Source of the DNA: Agaribacterium sp. ZY112
GTDB taxonomy: Bacteria; Pseudomonadota; Gammaproteobacteria; Pseudomonadales; Cellvibrionaceae
Reading direction: 5' to 3'
Length of the DNA: 64,000 nt
Assembly: GCF_041346925.1 (NCBI RefSeq)
Contig: NZ_CP166840.1
Location: 248,001 to 312,000 of the forward strand
Shown in pieces: positions 16,945 to 25,200 of the stretch. The translations under genes and the position numbers were made by a program. Under the pieces are notes generated by a model that did not search any database, was not told the DNA's origin, and saw only the letters and a program-made list of their open reading frames with translations. Every line of letters begins with the position of its first letter. Within the stretch, counting starts at the first letter, position 1.

Positions 16945-17334
16945 GTGCCAAACACCTATACAATAAAAAATTTAATTCATTACAAATTAAATGACCATAT
17001 CCTTTCCCAACCATTCCTTAATGAGAAAAAATATGTACAAAAAATAGCAACCATGCTACTTCTAGCATCATCATTAAACACTCATGCTGCCTGGCACAAC
17101 TTGACTGGCGAAATAACCCACATAAATTTTTATGCTACGACAGACACCGTGCTAGTAAAGCTTGAAGGCCCAGGAATCCCTGTGGATGCATGTTCAAGCA
17201 AAGATTACTTCGCTATTGATGGAACCACGCCTGAAGCAAGAAGAAGTCAAATGATTGCAGCATTACTTTCTGAAAAAACAGCAGGAACAAAGGACACTAT
17301 TGCATACGACTTCACCAGCTTCTGCGTACCTTAG
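16945..17334 (+). pseudogene. Small secreted protein, array member 4, probably with a disrupted start
   Basis: This is the only array member on the plus strand. The mature part (AAWHNLTGEITHIN ... YFAID ... MIAALLSEKTAG ... FCVP) clearly resembles its convergent neighbour at 17464, but ends about 12 residues early after the last Cys. The expected signal peptide start (MRKNMYKK, from the ATG at about 17021) is in another frame and stops at a TAG after a run of six A at about 17039-17044. One extra A would restore MRKNMYKKIATMLLLASSLNTHA. As written, only an unusual GTG at 16945 gives a long start. It may be a pseudogene, phase-variable, or a sequencing slip. Confidence 0.6.
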
Positions 17335-17392
17335 TAACAACCCGAGCGCATACAGAAGCATATTAAGAGTAGTTAGATAATAACCGACAACC

Positions 17393-17427
17393 GTACAACA
17401 ACGAAAAACCGGCACACGCTGTTGTAC
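17393..17427. terminator. Inverted repeat between convergent array members
   Basis: Arms of 11 bases (17393-17403 and 17417-17427, one mismatch) flank a 13-base loop. The repeat lies between the 3' ends of two convergent genes, as expected of a bidirectional terminator, but has no clear T-run next to it. Confidence 0.4.
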
Positions 17428-17463
17428 TGAACGCATCACACTTAAGCTTTTTTAGATTCCCCA

Positions 17464-17790
17464 TCAACCTACCCGGTACACCTTCATACGACCATGGGAA
17501 CAACCACCTTCTGCATCATAACCAATATTAATTGGCTCACCACTTGCGTAGGCTAAAAGTAAACGGGAAAGGACCTGCTGCCTAGTTGCATCAGGTGTTG
17601 ATGCATCGATAGAAAAATAGTCCGTCTGGCAAGCTGGGTGAGAGGACGGCTGATTTTCTAGCCTTATCAGTATATGATTGGTATAGGTATAAGTAAGCAC
17701 ATGGGTTACCTTGCCAACTATATTAGCGTTGTAACCAGCATAAGATTTAAAGCTAAAAAACAGCAAAAACAACACACAACAAAATTTCAT
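17464..17790 (-). CDS. Small secreted protein, array member 5
   Basis: This 108-residue protein starts behind AAAAGGAG and has a signal peptide (MKFCCVLFLLFFSFKSYA). The mature protein shows the family plan in its clearest form. It begins with a beta-rich start (GKVTHVLTYTYTNHILIRLE), then C-x3-YFSIDASTPDA, a helix (QQVLSRLLLAYASGEPINIGYD) and CSHGRMKVYRV. Two Cys in the mature part could form the conserved disulfide. Small proteins of this size and pattern can adopt OB-like folds such as AB5 toxin B subunits; this is only an idea, based on size, disulfide and strand-helix-strand order. It is most like array member 4, its convergent neighbour. Confidence 0.78.
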   Translation of the reverse strand: MKFCCVLFLLFFSFKSYAGYNANIVGKVTHVLTYTYTNHILIRLENQPSSHPACQTDYFSIDASTPDATRQQVLSRLLLAYASGEPINIGYDAEGGCSHGRMKVYRVG

Positions 17791-17933
17791 AAAAACTCCT
17801 TTTAAATAAATTTATTGCAGTCAATGGCACCAAGGCATATCACAAACATACAAAAGCCAATGCAAAGCACATCTAATATAAAACAAAGCAATACTTACTA
17901 TAGAAAAATAACAAAGTCATAAAACACGAAAGG

Positions 17934-18275
17934 TTAATAAGCGGCAATGCGTGAAGCGACCACTTTACCGGATAAAAATGCCACACCACCAGTACCACAT
18001 TGACTCGAGCTTTCCGCAACCTTTATCAATGAACCACTTTTCTGCGCAGCTAATAGCACTGAAAGAACTCGATTAATTTCGCCTTCACTACCTTCATAAG
18101 CATATTTAGTAGCATCTGGGCAAGAAGCTGGATTGATAATTGCACCTGTTGTTTCAAACAGAATAAAGCCACTATAACCGGCATAAATAACTGTTACCTT
18201 TTCTTTACCCGTCCAAGAATCAGCATAAACAAAACAAGGAAGCAAACAAAAAAGTAAAAAAATACGTTTTAACAT
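17934..18275 (-). CDS. Small secreted protein, array member 6
   Basis: The ATG at 18275 (MLKRIFLLFCLL) is preferred to a TTG at 18293, giving about 113 residues with a signal peptide ending VYA. The mature part has CPDATKYAYEG, a helix (INRVLSVLLAAQKSGSLIKVA) and QCGTGGVAFLSG, with two Cys placed as in other members. The gene ends close to its neighbours and shares strand and spacing with members 7 and 8, so the three may be co-transcribed. Function unknown. Confidence 0.75.
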   Translation of the reverse strand: MLKRIFLLFCLLPCFVYADSWTGKEKVTVIYAGYSGFILFETTGAIINPASCPDATKYAYEGSEGEINRVLSVLLAAQKSGSLIKVAESSSQCGTGGVAFLSGKVVASRIAAY

Positions 18276-18299
18276 TTTAATCACCCTGAACAACTTAAC

Positions 18300-18635
18300 C
18301 TATAAATTCCAAAAAACATCAACTTTTGCAGCACCATTGATACATGCGTCTTGCTCATACTGAACACGCATTTTTCGCCCCTCATTCATAGCCGTTAAAG
18401 CCGCAGAGTAAAACAAATACGCTTCCGGCCCCTCTAGCAGCATAGAGTATACCTTCCCATCTTCACAGCTCGTCCCTTCAGCAGTTTGATCGCCTTTTAT
18501 AAATACTCTGTTAGTATTTTTTGACAGACCCACTTCTACAACATCAATCACCATTCTAGATGCTGCACTTGCAACTCCAGAAACTACTAACAGCATCAAT
18601 ATAGAACAACGCACCGCTATGGTTTTAAAAAACAT
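18300..18635 (-). CDS. Small secreted protein, array member 7
   Basis: This 111-residue protein starts behind AAGGAAG and has a signal peptide (SILMLLVVSGVASA). The mature part contains TSCEDGKVYSMLLEGPEA, a helix (YLFYSAALTAMNEGRKMRVQY) and a closing ACINGAAKVDVFW. Two Cys are placed as in the rest of the array. It begins 25 bases before member 6's start region on the same strand. Function unknown. Confidence 0.76.
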   Translation of the reverse strand: MFFKTIAVRCSILMLLVVSGVASAASRMVIDVVEVGLSKNTNRVFIKGDQTAEGTSCEDGKVYSMLLEGPEAYLFYSAALTAMNEGRKMRVQYEQDACINGAAKVDVFWNL

Positions 18636-18655
18636 ACAACTTCCTTATATACATA

Positions 18656-18997
18656 TTACATCTGAATAGAATCAACCAAGCAGTTAGGACTATCGTCATG
18701 GTTGATACGGATAGGTTTATTAAGTGAATATGCAAGCATAACCACACTCAACATGCTCTTTACACCTTCAGAACCTAAATCATCTTTTGCATAAACCTTA
18801 AACAAAGTTTCATTTTCAAAACACCCAGACCCGATCATTGAGGTTTTAGAAGTGATACGAAAATCACCATTAGAAAGCACTTCTACACCTTTAACTTCAA
18901 CATTAGAGGTTTTCTTTGGCGATGTGTACTTATCAGCAAAAGCACTAAACGAAAAGAACACCACAAAAAAAACAAAACAACATCTCTTAAAAAACAC
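18656..18997 (-). CDS. Small secreted protein, array member 8
   Basis: A GTG at 18997 with GAGAG about seven bases upstream gives MFFKRCCFVFFVVFFSFSAFA, a good signal peptide. The longer frame from 19027 adds residues that weaken it. The mature part of about 93 residues has a Lys/Thr-rich start, GCFENETLFKVYA, a helix (VKSMLSVVMLAYSLNKPIRIN) and a final Cys in NCLVDSIQM. It is slightly shorter at the C-terminus than its relatives. Function unknown. Confidence 0.7.
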   Translation of the reverse strand: MFFKRCCFVFFVVFFSFSAFADKYTSPKKTSNVEVKGVEVLSNGDFRITSKTSMIGSGCFENETLFKVYAKDDLGSEGVKSMLSVVMLAYSLNKPIRINHDDSPNCLVDSIQM

Positions 18998-19110
18998 GAC
19001 ACACTCTCTATACAAAAAAACCAACAAAGTTAAACAGAGAATAAATATAACTAAGATTAAACCTCAGCAGCACAAACAAATTACGAGAAAAAAACAAACA
19101 TACAGACACA

Positions 19111-19428
19111 TTAATTTTGAACACTTAGAATGGTAATAGGCTTCATATTATTTGACCCACACCACGATATAGGCTCTCCCGGATATACATTTGCAGTTCG
19201 CTTACCCGAAGCCATCATAAACATTGCCATTGACAAGAAATGAGAAAGCTTTTGCTCACCCACTCTAGACTTCTGCACGAGATACCACTCCCCATTACTC
19301 ATCTTAAGAGCAAAATCACTACTACAGTAATATATTTGCTCAATTTTTAACCCCGCCCCACTGGCATGCACTCCCATTGAAGCGATAGAAACCGAACAAG
19401 CTAAGAAAAAAACCAACAGATTCTTCAC
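19111..19428 (-). CDS. Small secreted protein, array member 9
   Basis: As in member 1, AAGGAG abuts an ATG (19434) while a GTG two codons later (19428) has ideal spacing, giving MKNLLVFFLACSVSIASMGVHA. The mature part has YYCSSDFALKM, a central helix (LSHFLSMAMFMMASGKRTANVY) and SWCGSNNMKPITILSV. The helix is unusually rich in Met. The Cys positions and terminal beta strand agree with the array family. Function unknown. Confidence 0.73.
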   Translation of the reverse strand: MKNLLVFFLACSVSIASMGVHASGAGLKIEQIYYCSSDFALKMSNGEWYLVQKSRVGEQKLSHFLSMAMFMMASGKRTANVYPGEPISWCGSNNMKPITILSVQN

Positions 19429-19679
19429 AAACATCTCCTTAATATTTTAATCACACAAAACACAATCAAAAAAACCTACCAATCGAAAATATCGACCAAT
19501 AAGTAATTCAGCCAAACAAACAAGGAGGGAGAGAAGCGAAAAAACATACGATAAAATTTAATAACAAAGCACTCCTTGCTTACTCGAAAATAAAGCATAC
19601 CCATAAAAAGATATTAACTATTTCGCACTTACAACATTCCTTATATCTCGCTATATTTGGCTTAACGTATTAGAAAGCT

Positions 19680-19721
19680 AGTAGCGATAGCACGCATGGA
19701 TAAATGCGTGCTATCGCTACT
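19680..19721. repeat. Long perfect hairpin overlapping the stop codon of array member 10
   Basis: Arms of 18 bases (19680-19697 and 19704-19721) are perfect complements with a six-base loop. The TAG of the gene at 19717 lies within the right arm. There is no T-run beyond it on either strand, so this is not a classical terminator. A palindromic element or an mRNA 3' protective stem is plausible. Confidence 0.6.
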
Positions 19722-20061
19722 CTATGTACATACCATCGGGAAAGACTGTTGAATTAGACGAAGCCACATCACAGCTCTTTGCTCCATCCGAGCTATAATA
19801 CTGAAGAACAACTTGCTTATTGGCCATTTGTGCGGCAAGAGCCATAGAGTGCCGAACTCTAACCAGCTCATTATCAAAAGTTCCGATATAGTACGATACA
19901 CCATTACCACACTCTATTTTTGATTTAGAGCTATTCCCTGTACCACCAATAAATCCAGCATGCAATTGATTAACTGTGCACTTACATGTATGAGTTACCG
20001 CATAACTATTAGATACATTCAAAACACAAGACAAAACAACTAGAAATATCAATTTTCTCAT
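19717..20061 (-). CDS. Small secreted protein, array member 10
   Basis: Start at 20061 (MRKLIFLVV), with GGGAG five bases upstream, is preferred over 20088. The signal peptide ends near SYAVT. The mature part is Cys-rich (CKC near the start, KIECGNGVSYYIG, and KSCDVAS) and carries the family helix (RHSMALAAQMANKQVVLQYY). The stop codon is embedded in an 18-bp hairpin. A 280-base gap without genes separates it from member 9. Function unknown. Confidence 0.74.
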   Translation of the reverse strand: MRKLIFLVVLSCVLNVSNSYAVTHTCKCTVNQLHAGFIGGTGNSSKSKIECGNGVSYYIGTFDNELVRVRHSMALAAQMANKQVVLQYYSSDGAKSCDVASSNSTVFPDGMYIE

Positions 20062-20187
20062 AACACTCCCTATAAGACCAAAGTACAATTATTCAAAACA
20101 CTGGTCACAAAACACTGCATAAAAACCCACCTTAGATCTTTACTCTACCAATTCAGTAATAAACGGCTTAAGCAAGACACAACGAGA

Positions 20188-20541
20188 TTAAAGAACAGGC
20201 GAGCCCACGGTTATATATGTTGCTTTGCAGTAATGTGAAGCTGCTGCTCTTTTTGAATCATCATAATGCACACCAATTTCTTTACCTGCCATATGCGCAG
20301 ATAAAGCCATCGAATATGCTTCACTACTATCCATAGCAAAAAGGGCTCGCCCCTTCCATGTACCGCACTCCCCTACTTCGGCAACCCCTTTTAAAGTAAA
20401 CCAAAATACTGGGGGCGACCAACTTGGGTGCACTTCTCCATCATGAATACGAACGTATTCAACAACACCTTTCACTTCTCCTGTTTCTGCTATAGCCGAA
20501 ATACCAAAAAATAATAAAGTAACAACAAGTAACCTAGCCAT
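20188..20541 (-). CDS. Small secreted protein, array member 11
   Basis: The 117-residue protein has a signal peptide (MARLLVVTLLFFGISAIAE). The mature part shows GVVEYVRIHDGEV, a strand (FWFTLKGVA), GECGTWKGRALFAMDSSEA, a helix (YSMALSAHMAGKEIGVHYDD) and SHYCKATYITVG. It is one of the better matches to the array consensus, with helix, 'AGKEI' turn and closing Cys strand. It is the most upstream of the minus-strand members and lies next to the transposase unit. Function unknown. Confidence 0.76.
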   Translation of the reverse strand: MARLLVVTLLFFGISAIAETGEVKGVVEYVRIHDGEVHPSWSPPVFWFTLKGVAEVGECGTWKGRALFAMDSSEAYSMALSAHMAGKEIGVHYDDSKRAAASHYCKATYITVGSPVL

Positions 20542-20650
20542 TTATAACTCACCTTTATTTATCTACATTAAAAAAACAAAATACAGATGATCAATTAAAG
20601 TTAAAACCTACACACTCCAAAGAGCAGCAAGATATGTAACTACATCAGGG

Positions 20651-21887
20651 CACCCACTTTGTTATTACTTAAAAAATATGACGCAAGCCGTAATAATAGC
20701 GTATAAGAGTTAACCAGATCTATAAGATTACCAAAGAATAGACATGAGAAATTAGCCTTCCATTTCAGGCAAGAGAAAAACTAAAAGTGAGGATAGGCTA
20801 AACCAAGTAAACACTAAGAACCGAATAAGGCCTTGCAACTACGTACACCAGAAGCTTGTTTAAGGCCAAACTGCTCTGCACATATTCTAACTACATGACC
20901 TCGACCAACAAGCCCTTTAAATCTTACTTCAAAATCCGTAGTTACACTTAACCATCTGTTTTGATCAATATGGAGACGTTCTAATATATTAGGCAAATCA
21001 TCATAAATACGCCCACGCTTATTCACACGAACCTGCCTACCCGTCCAATCAACTAACTCTATATAATCTTGCAGTCGAAACGGCAAGCCTTTAGGCATTG
21101 TTTTGCGCGGATTGCCAACAAAGGCAAGTAAATCGGCTGGTTGTTGTCGGGCTTGGTTCGGAGAGTTGGACGATTTAGCTTTTTTTATTCGGCGTTTAAT
21201 ACTTGTATTATCTGAGCTTTCTGGAGTTTTAGCCATCTTTGCACGGATAGGATTTAAATCAACATACGCCATACAAGCAGCCAATGCGGCTTCATCTAAT
21301 AAGGCCTGGCTTTTATAACGACCTTCCCAGAAACGCCCAGTGCATTGATCTTCGGAATTAGCTTCGCGAGCGACACCTTCATTAATCAATTGCATAAACT
21401 GGCTTATGCTAAATAAGCGTTCACGCCAATTTTCGATAATCCCTTTTAAAACACTCATTTCAGCGTTATCGAGCGATTCATCTCGAATAAAGCGCTGGCT
21501 AAGCAAATTACCTTTAAAAATACAGTGCCAACGCTCAACAACCTCTTTATTTGACCAACTAAGCGCCTGCGCCTTATCAACCCGTAGCACCACATGGTAG
21601 TGATTTGACATCACCGCATAGGCGCAAACATCAATGGCAAAGGTCTTGGCAAGCATAAGGATACGCTCTTCTACCCACAAACGTCGATGCTCATAATCAC
21701 AGCCTGTTAGTTGATCTTTACCACACAAAAACGCCCTACGTACACAGCGGCTAACGCAGTGATAGTAAGGCGTGGCATCTAAACATATCTGTTGTTCGCG
21801 CGCTTTGGTCATACGATCTAGTCATCAGCTAGTTGAGAATAACTGAAGACTAGACCAAATTATAAAATACAGACAACTTAGTGGGTG
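20651..21887. mobile_element. Candidate REP-associated transposase unit bounded by inverted repeats
   Basis: CACCCACTTTGTTAT at 20651-20665 and the complement of 21873-21887 (CACCCACTAAGTTGT) agree at 12 of 15 positions and enclose one Y1 transposase gene. HUH/Y1 elements of the RAYT group do not usually have classical terminal repeats, so these may instead be REP-like recognition sequences. No target duplication is evident. Confidence 0.45.
20814..21812 (-). CDS. REP-associated tyrosine transposase (Y1, HUH family)
   Basis: The 332-residue protein carries the IS200/RAYT-type Y1 domain. The N-terminus YYHCVSRCVRRAFLCG is followed at about residue 70 by the HUH metal site in MSNHYHVVLRVD, and MAYVDLNPIRAKMA is typical of TnpA-REP proteins. 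The nucleophilic Tyr is probably within the IDVCAYAVMSNH or later YVDLNP segment; I do not fix it. These enzymes cut and join single-stranded DNA at REP palindromes and are mostly single-copy, domesticated housekeeping-like genes. The C-terminal 100 residues include a helix-turn-helix-like region. No ordinary IS partner gene is present. Confidence 0.88.
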   Translation of the reverse strand: MTKAREQQICLDATPYYHCVSRCVRRAFLCGKDQLTGCDYEHRRLWVEERILMLAKTFAIDVCAYAVMSNHYHVVLRVDKAQALSWSNKEVVERWHCIFKGNLLSQRFIRDESLDNAEMSVLKGIIENWRERLFSISQFMQLINEGVAREANSEDQCTGRFWEGRYKSQALLDEAALAACMAYVDLNPIRAKMAKTPESSDNTSIKRRIKKAKSSNSPNQARQQPADLLAFVGNPRKTMPKGLPFRLQDYIELVDWTGRQVRVNKRGRIYDDLPNILERLHIDQNRWLSVTTDFEVRFKGLVGRGHVVRICAEQFGLKQASGVRSCKALFGS

Positions 21888-21928
21888 TCCTTTTATTTTC
21901 GTGCTTTTATTTTCTTGGTCCCTTTTAT

Positions 21929-22240
21929 TTAGTTATTACCTCTTAATTCAATCAACTTTTTTTGTACAGACCTCATCTCTTCTTTACTAAGCCCTATAAC
22001 ATTTGGGAAGTCATGCTCATTCAGTTGAACACCATGAATTAATGCGTTTATCGTACTTAATACCGCATAAAACTCATCATCTCCGAGCAAAGACAAGGCA
22101 TCACCACCAATAGAAGAAAGCAACTTGTCTACCACTAAATTTGGTAACGCCGTCGTTATAACTATGTCCCCAGAAGACTCCAGGTCTTGTAAAACAAGCG
22201 CAATCTTACTTCGAAGATTTGTTGGATTAACATCTATCAT
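21929..22240 (-). CDS. Probable immunity protein for the upstream CDI-like toxin
   Basis: Start at 22240 (MIDVNPTNLRSK) is chosen because GGGAGG lies five bases upstream; an ATG at 22261 would overlap the toxin gene. The 103-residue protein is acidic, helical, without signal peptide or membrane segment, so cytoplasmic. It begins 11 bases after the stop of a large exported protein with a toxin-like C-terminus. That is the invariant position of CdiI immunity genes. I do not recognise its family. The assignment rests on position and size. Confidence 0.65.
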   Translation of the reverse strand: MIDVNPTNLRSKIALVLQDLESSGDIVITTALPNLVVDKLLSSIGGDALSLLGDDEFYAVLSTINALIHGVQLNEHDFPNVIGLSKEEMRSVQKKLIELRGNN

Positions 22241-22250
22241 GAAGCCTCCC

Positions 22251-25200
22251 TTACGGCTCATTAATAAAATAATCTAAAGTCTCTTTAAATACTGAACCGC
22301 CATCAGGATCCCTAGGGTTTAAAACAACAAATGTTTCAGTAGGAAGATCATAAAAATATTCTCGCCCTCCATTAGCAAGCCGTTGATGAGTAGGATATGT
22401 CATAACTTTCTCGATATGCTTTGCAAACTCCTCCCTTGTCTCAACAAACGGAAAGTATCCATCGTCAGTCACATGCTTAAACGCATGACCATTTGCAAGC
22501 CTTACAGACTCTTCCTGGGCTTTTAACTGACGCTTCAATAACGCCTTACTTTCATTAGTCACCCCATAATGATTAACGGGGCTATTAAGATCTGTAACTT
22601 GGTTACTACTCTTTAGAAAAAACTTACCCGCAAACTTGCCAACAATCGGAATTGCAAGCAACACAGTCTCGTAACTTACTGCCCCTCCCCCAGATATGCG
22701 CTTAATTTCAACTACAGTTGAGCACCCAGTCATATCACAAGCAAACGCCCCAAGACTCTCTACAGCCTCCCCTAAATCTTCCAGAAAATTTAGTGCTCCC
22801 AACATTCCCTGCTGCCCTGGAGTTCCTTCTGAAAAAACTATTGGCGTATCCAAATCAAACCCTACCGGCTCAGTCCAGGCACAAGGCTGACCATTAAACT
22901 GCCCACTCATAGCACATGCCGTTTCCTTATCTAAGTGGCGAGCTCTTGATTCCGACTTTACAGCTGCAGCGGCCTCCAGTTTAGCCACCAGATCGGGATC
23001 TTCTTTTACATCGTAGCCATTAGGGTAAGTACTCCCAAAATGCCATTTACCCTCTTCATCTTGCCATCTATACCCACTGGAAACCTTCTCAGCCAGAAGA
23101 GTTTCCCTGTCATCAAGAGCATTAAAACGTGCTGCAGTGTATCCAGCAGTTGCAGCAATATTCACATCCATACCAGCAACAAATGCTGAAACAGCAGCCG
23201 ACAGCTTAGCCATATCTGCACCACGAGCAACGAGTAAATCCGCCTGATACATAACCTCGTCAAGAGGAAGGGCTCCATCGGGCCCTATAGCCTCGTTAGC
23301 CCACTCCAACATATCCTCATCTAAGCCCTCACTGTAATATTGCCCCACTAACTCGCCCACCACAGCGCCACCTGCTCCACTTTGACAAGCCATATTGGAA
23401 TCTATTTCACCCTCAGAAATAGAAGCACTAGCAACACCCGATATACAGCCTGCACCTGCATGCGCAACATATTGAATCGCGGTATTAATATGCCCATTCT
23501 CTGCGGCATCACCAATAGCCGTAGCCATTTTCTGACCTATCGTATTGACAGCAGTCATTGCAATGCTTTGACCTAGAGCATCGCCAAAATCAGAGAAATC
23601 ACCTTCATTAATAGCCGTTTGCACACCCGCCGACACCACAGAATTAGCAAATGCTTGAGTTGCCTGGCCAGTAAGCGATAACTCTCTTGGCGCTGAAAAC
23701 AGCCATGAATCATCTACTTTATTTACATCAACTTCAGTGAAGAATTCGGCGCTAACTTGGTTCATAGCCCAAGCAGTTACCATGGAGGTGGCTATCGTTC
23801 TTGCACCTTGCTCACTAAGAATGGACTCATACGCGGCCTCAAACACTTCCAATGGATTCTCTCCATTTACCGCCGCATTGGCGGAAGCTTGAGCAGCCAA
23901 GGTCGCCATAGAAGCTACCGCCGCCTGCGTAACAGCTACTGTTGTTGCATGCGCGGTTGCAGCCGCTGCGGCTGTCATACCATGTGCTGCTCCTACCAAA
24001 GCCGCACCAGCCCCCATCGTCGCTACTGCAGCCACGATGGCAATAACTGCCATAGCTGCCGCATTCAGTGAGGTATCGTGCTTATCCCAACTCTTATAAA
24101 CAACATCTACTTCTTCCCAATCAATACCCGTTGTCTCGTCATAATAGAGATCAGCAACCCATTCCATGCCCTCAATTTCTTGAAATGCATCGACCTGATC
24201 TTTAAGGCTTAAGCCTTCTTTACCTCCATATTGAATATGGATTGATTGTGCTGCCTCAACCGAGAAGCCTCCAACAATACTGTTATAAACTGCTGTTTCG
24301 CGTGTATGACCACGATTTATTGTTGAGGTGGTAAACAAGTTTTCTTTTACATTGCTGTAACTATAATGATCATTTTCTTTAGCCAACAATAACTTCAGCG
24401 CACCGCCTGCAGCAGATACGCTGGTACCATCCACCGAAGTAATATCAGCAGCCCTTAAAGTAATATCACCAAACTCACTGCGAATAGTGATGCCTTTACC
24501 CGCATCTAAGAAAGATCGAATAGCAACCGATTTGTAGGCCTCTTCAGTCTCACTTCCCCGCTGATAATAACTCTGCGTTGAACTCAACTGATCCTGGACA
24601 GTTATCCCCATCCCGGCCAACAAACTAATATGCCCAGAGTCGGAAATTATTTCAGAAGCATCAATTAATATTTTACCAGCGGCCATTAACTCGATGGTAT
24701 CTTCAGCGGTAATATAAGACTGTAAATATGAGGTAGCAGAGCGGCTCTCTTGCGCCGAACCATAACGAGATGAACTACTACTAAAGATAGGCAAGCCAGC
24801 AACAACAATATCGCCAGCTGAGCTTAAAGTGACACTGCCTTCATTTGCAGAGACCTTTGCTCCAAGGATTTTAATATCTTCAACTGTACTTTCTAAAGTA
24901 ATACTACCATCAGTCGAGTTAATGCTGGCGATCGTGCCGTATGAAGTCCCTTGCTCATAACCCAGATCATAACGGTATACGATAGTATGGTTATGAATAC
25001 TTTTCCCAGAAATATCTAAGTTACCGTTAGCACTTATAATGCTTGATGCGTTATCAAAGGTTCCGCCTGCAACAATTTTTAAGTTGCCTTCACCGGTCAA
25101 TCTGGAGTTCGTAAACTGTATACCTTGAGTAGCATTTATAAATGTATTACGAGCAGTCCTAATATCAACATTAGTTGCATCAAACGCTTCAAAGTTTGCC

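Noticed and set aside
19435..19679. Hidden gene in the gap between array members 9 and 10
   Set aside because: No frame over 60 codons with a ribosome binding site is visible; the stretch is AT-rich and non-coding.
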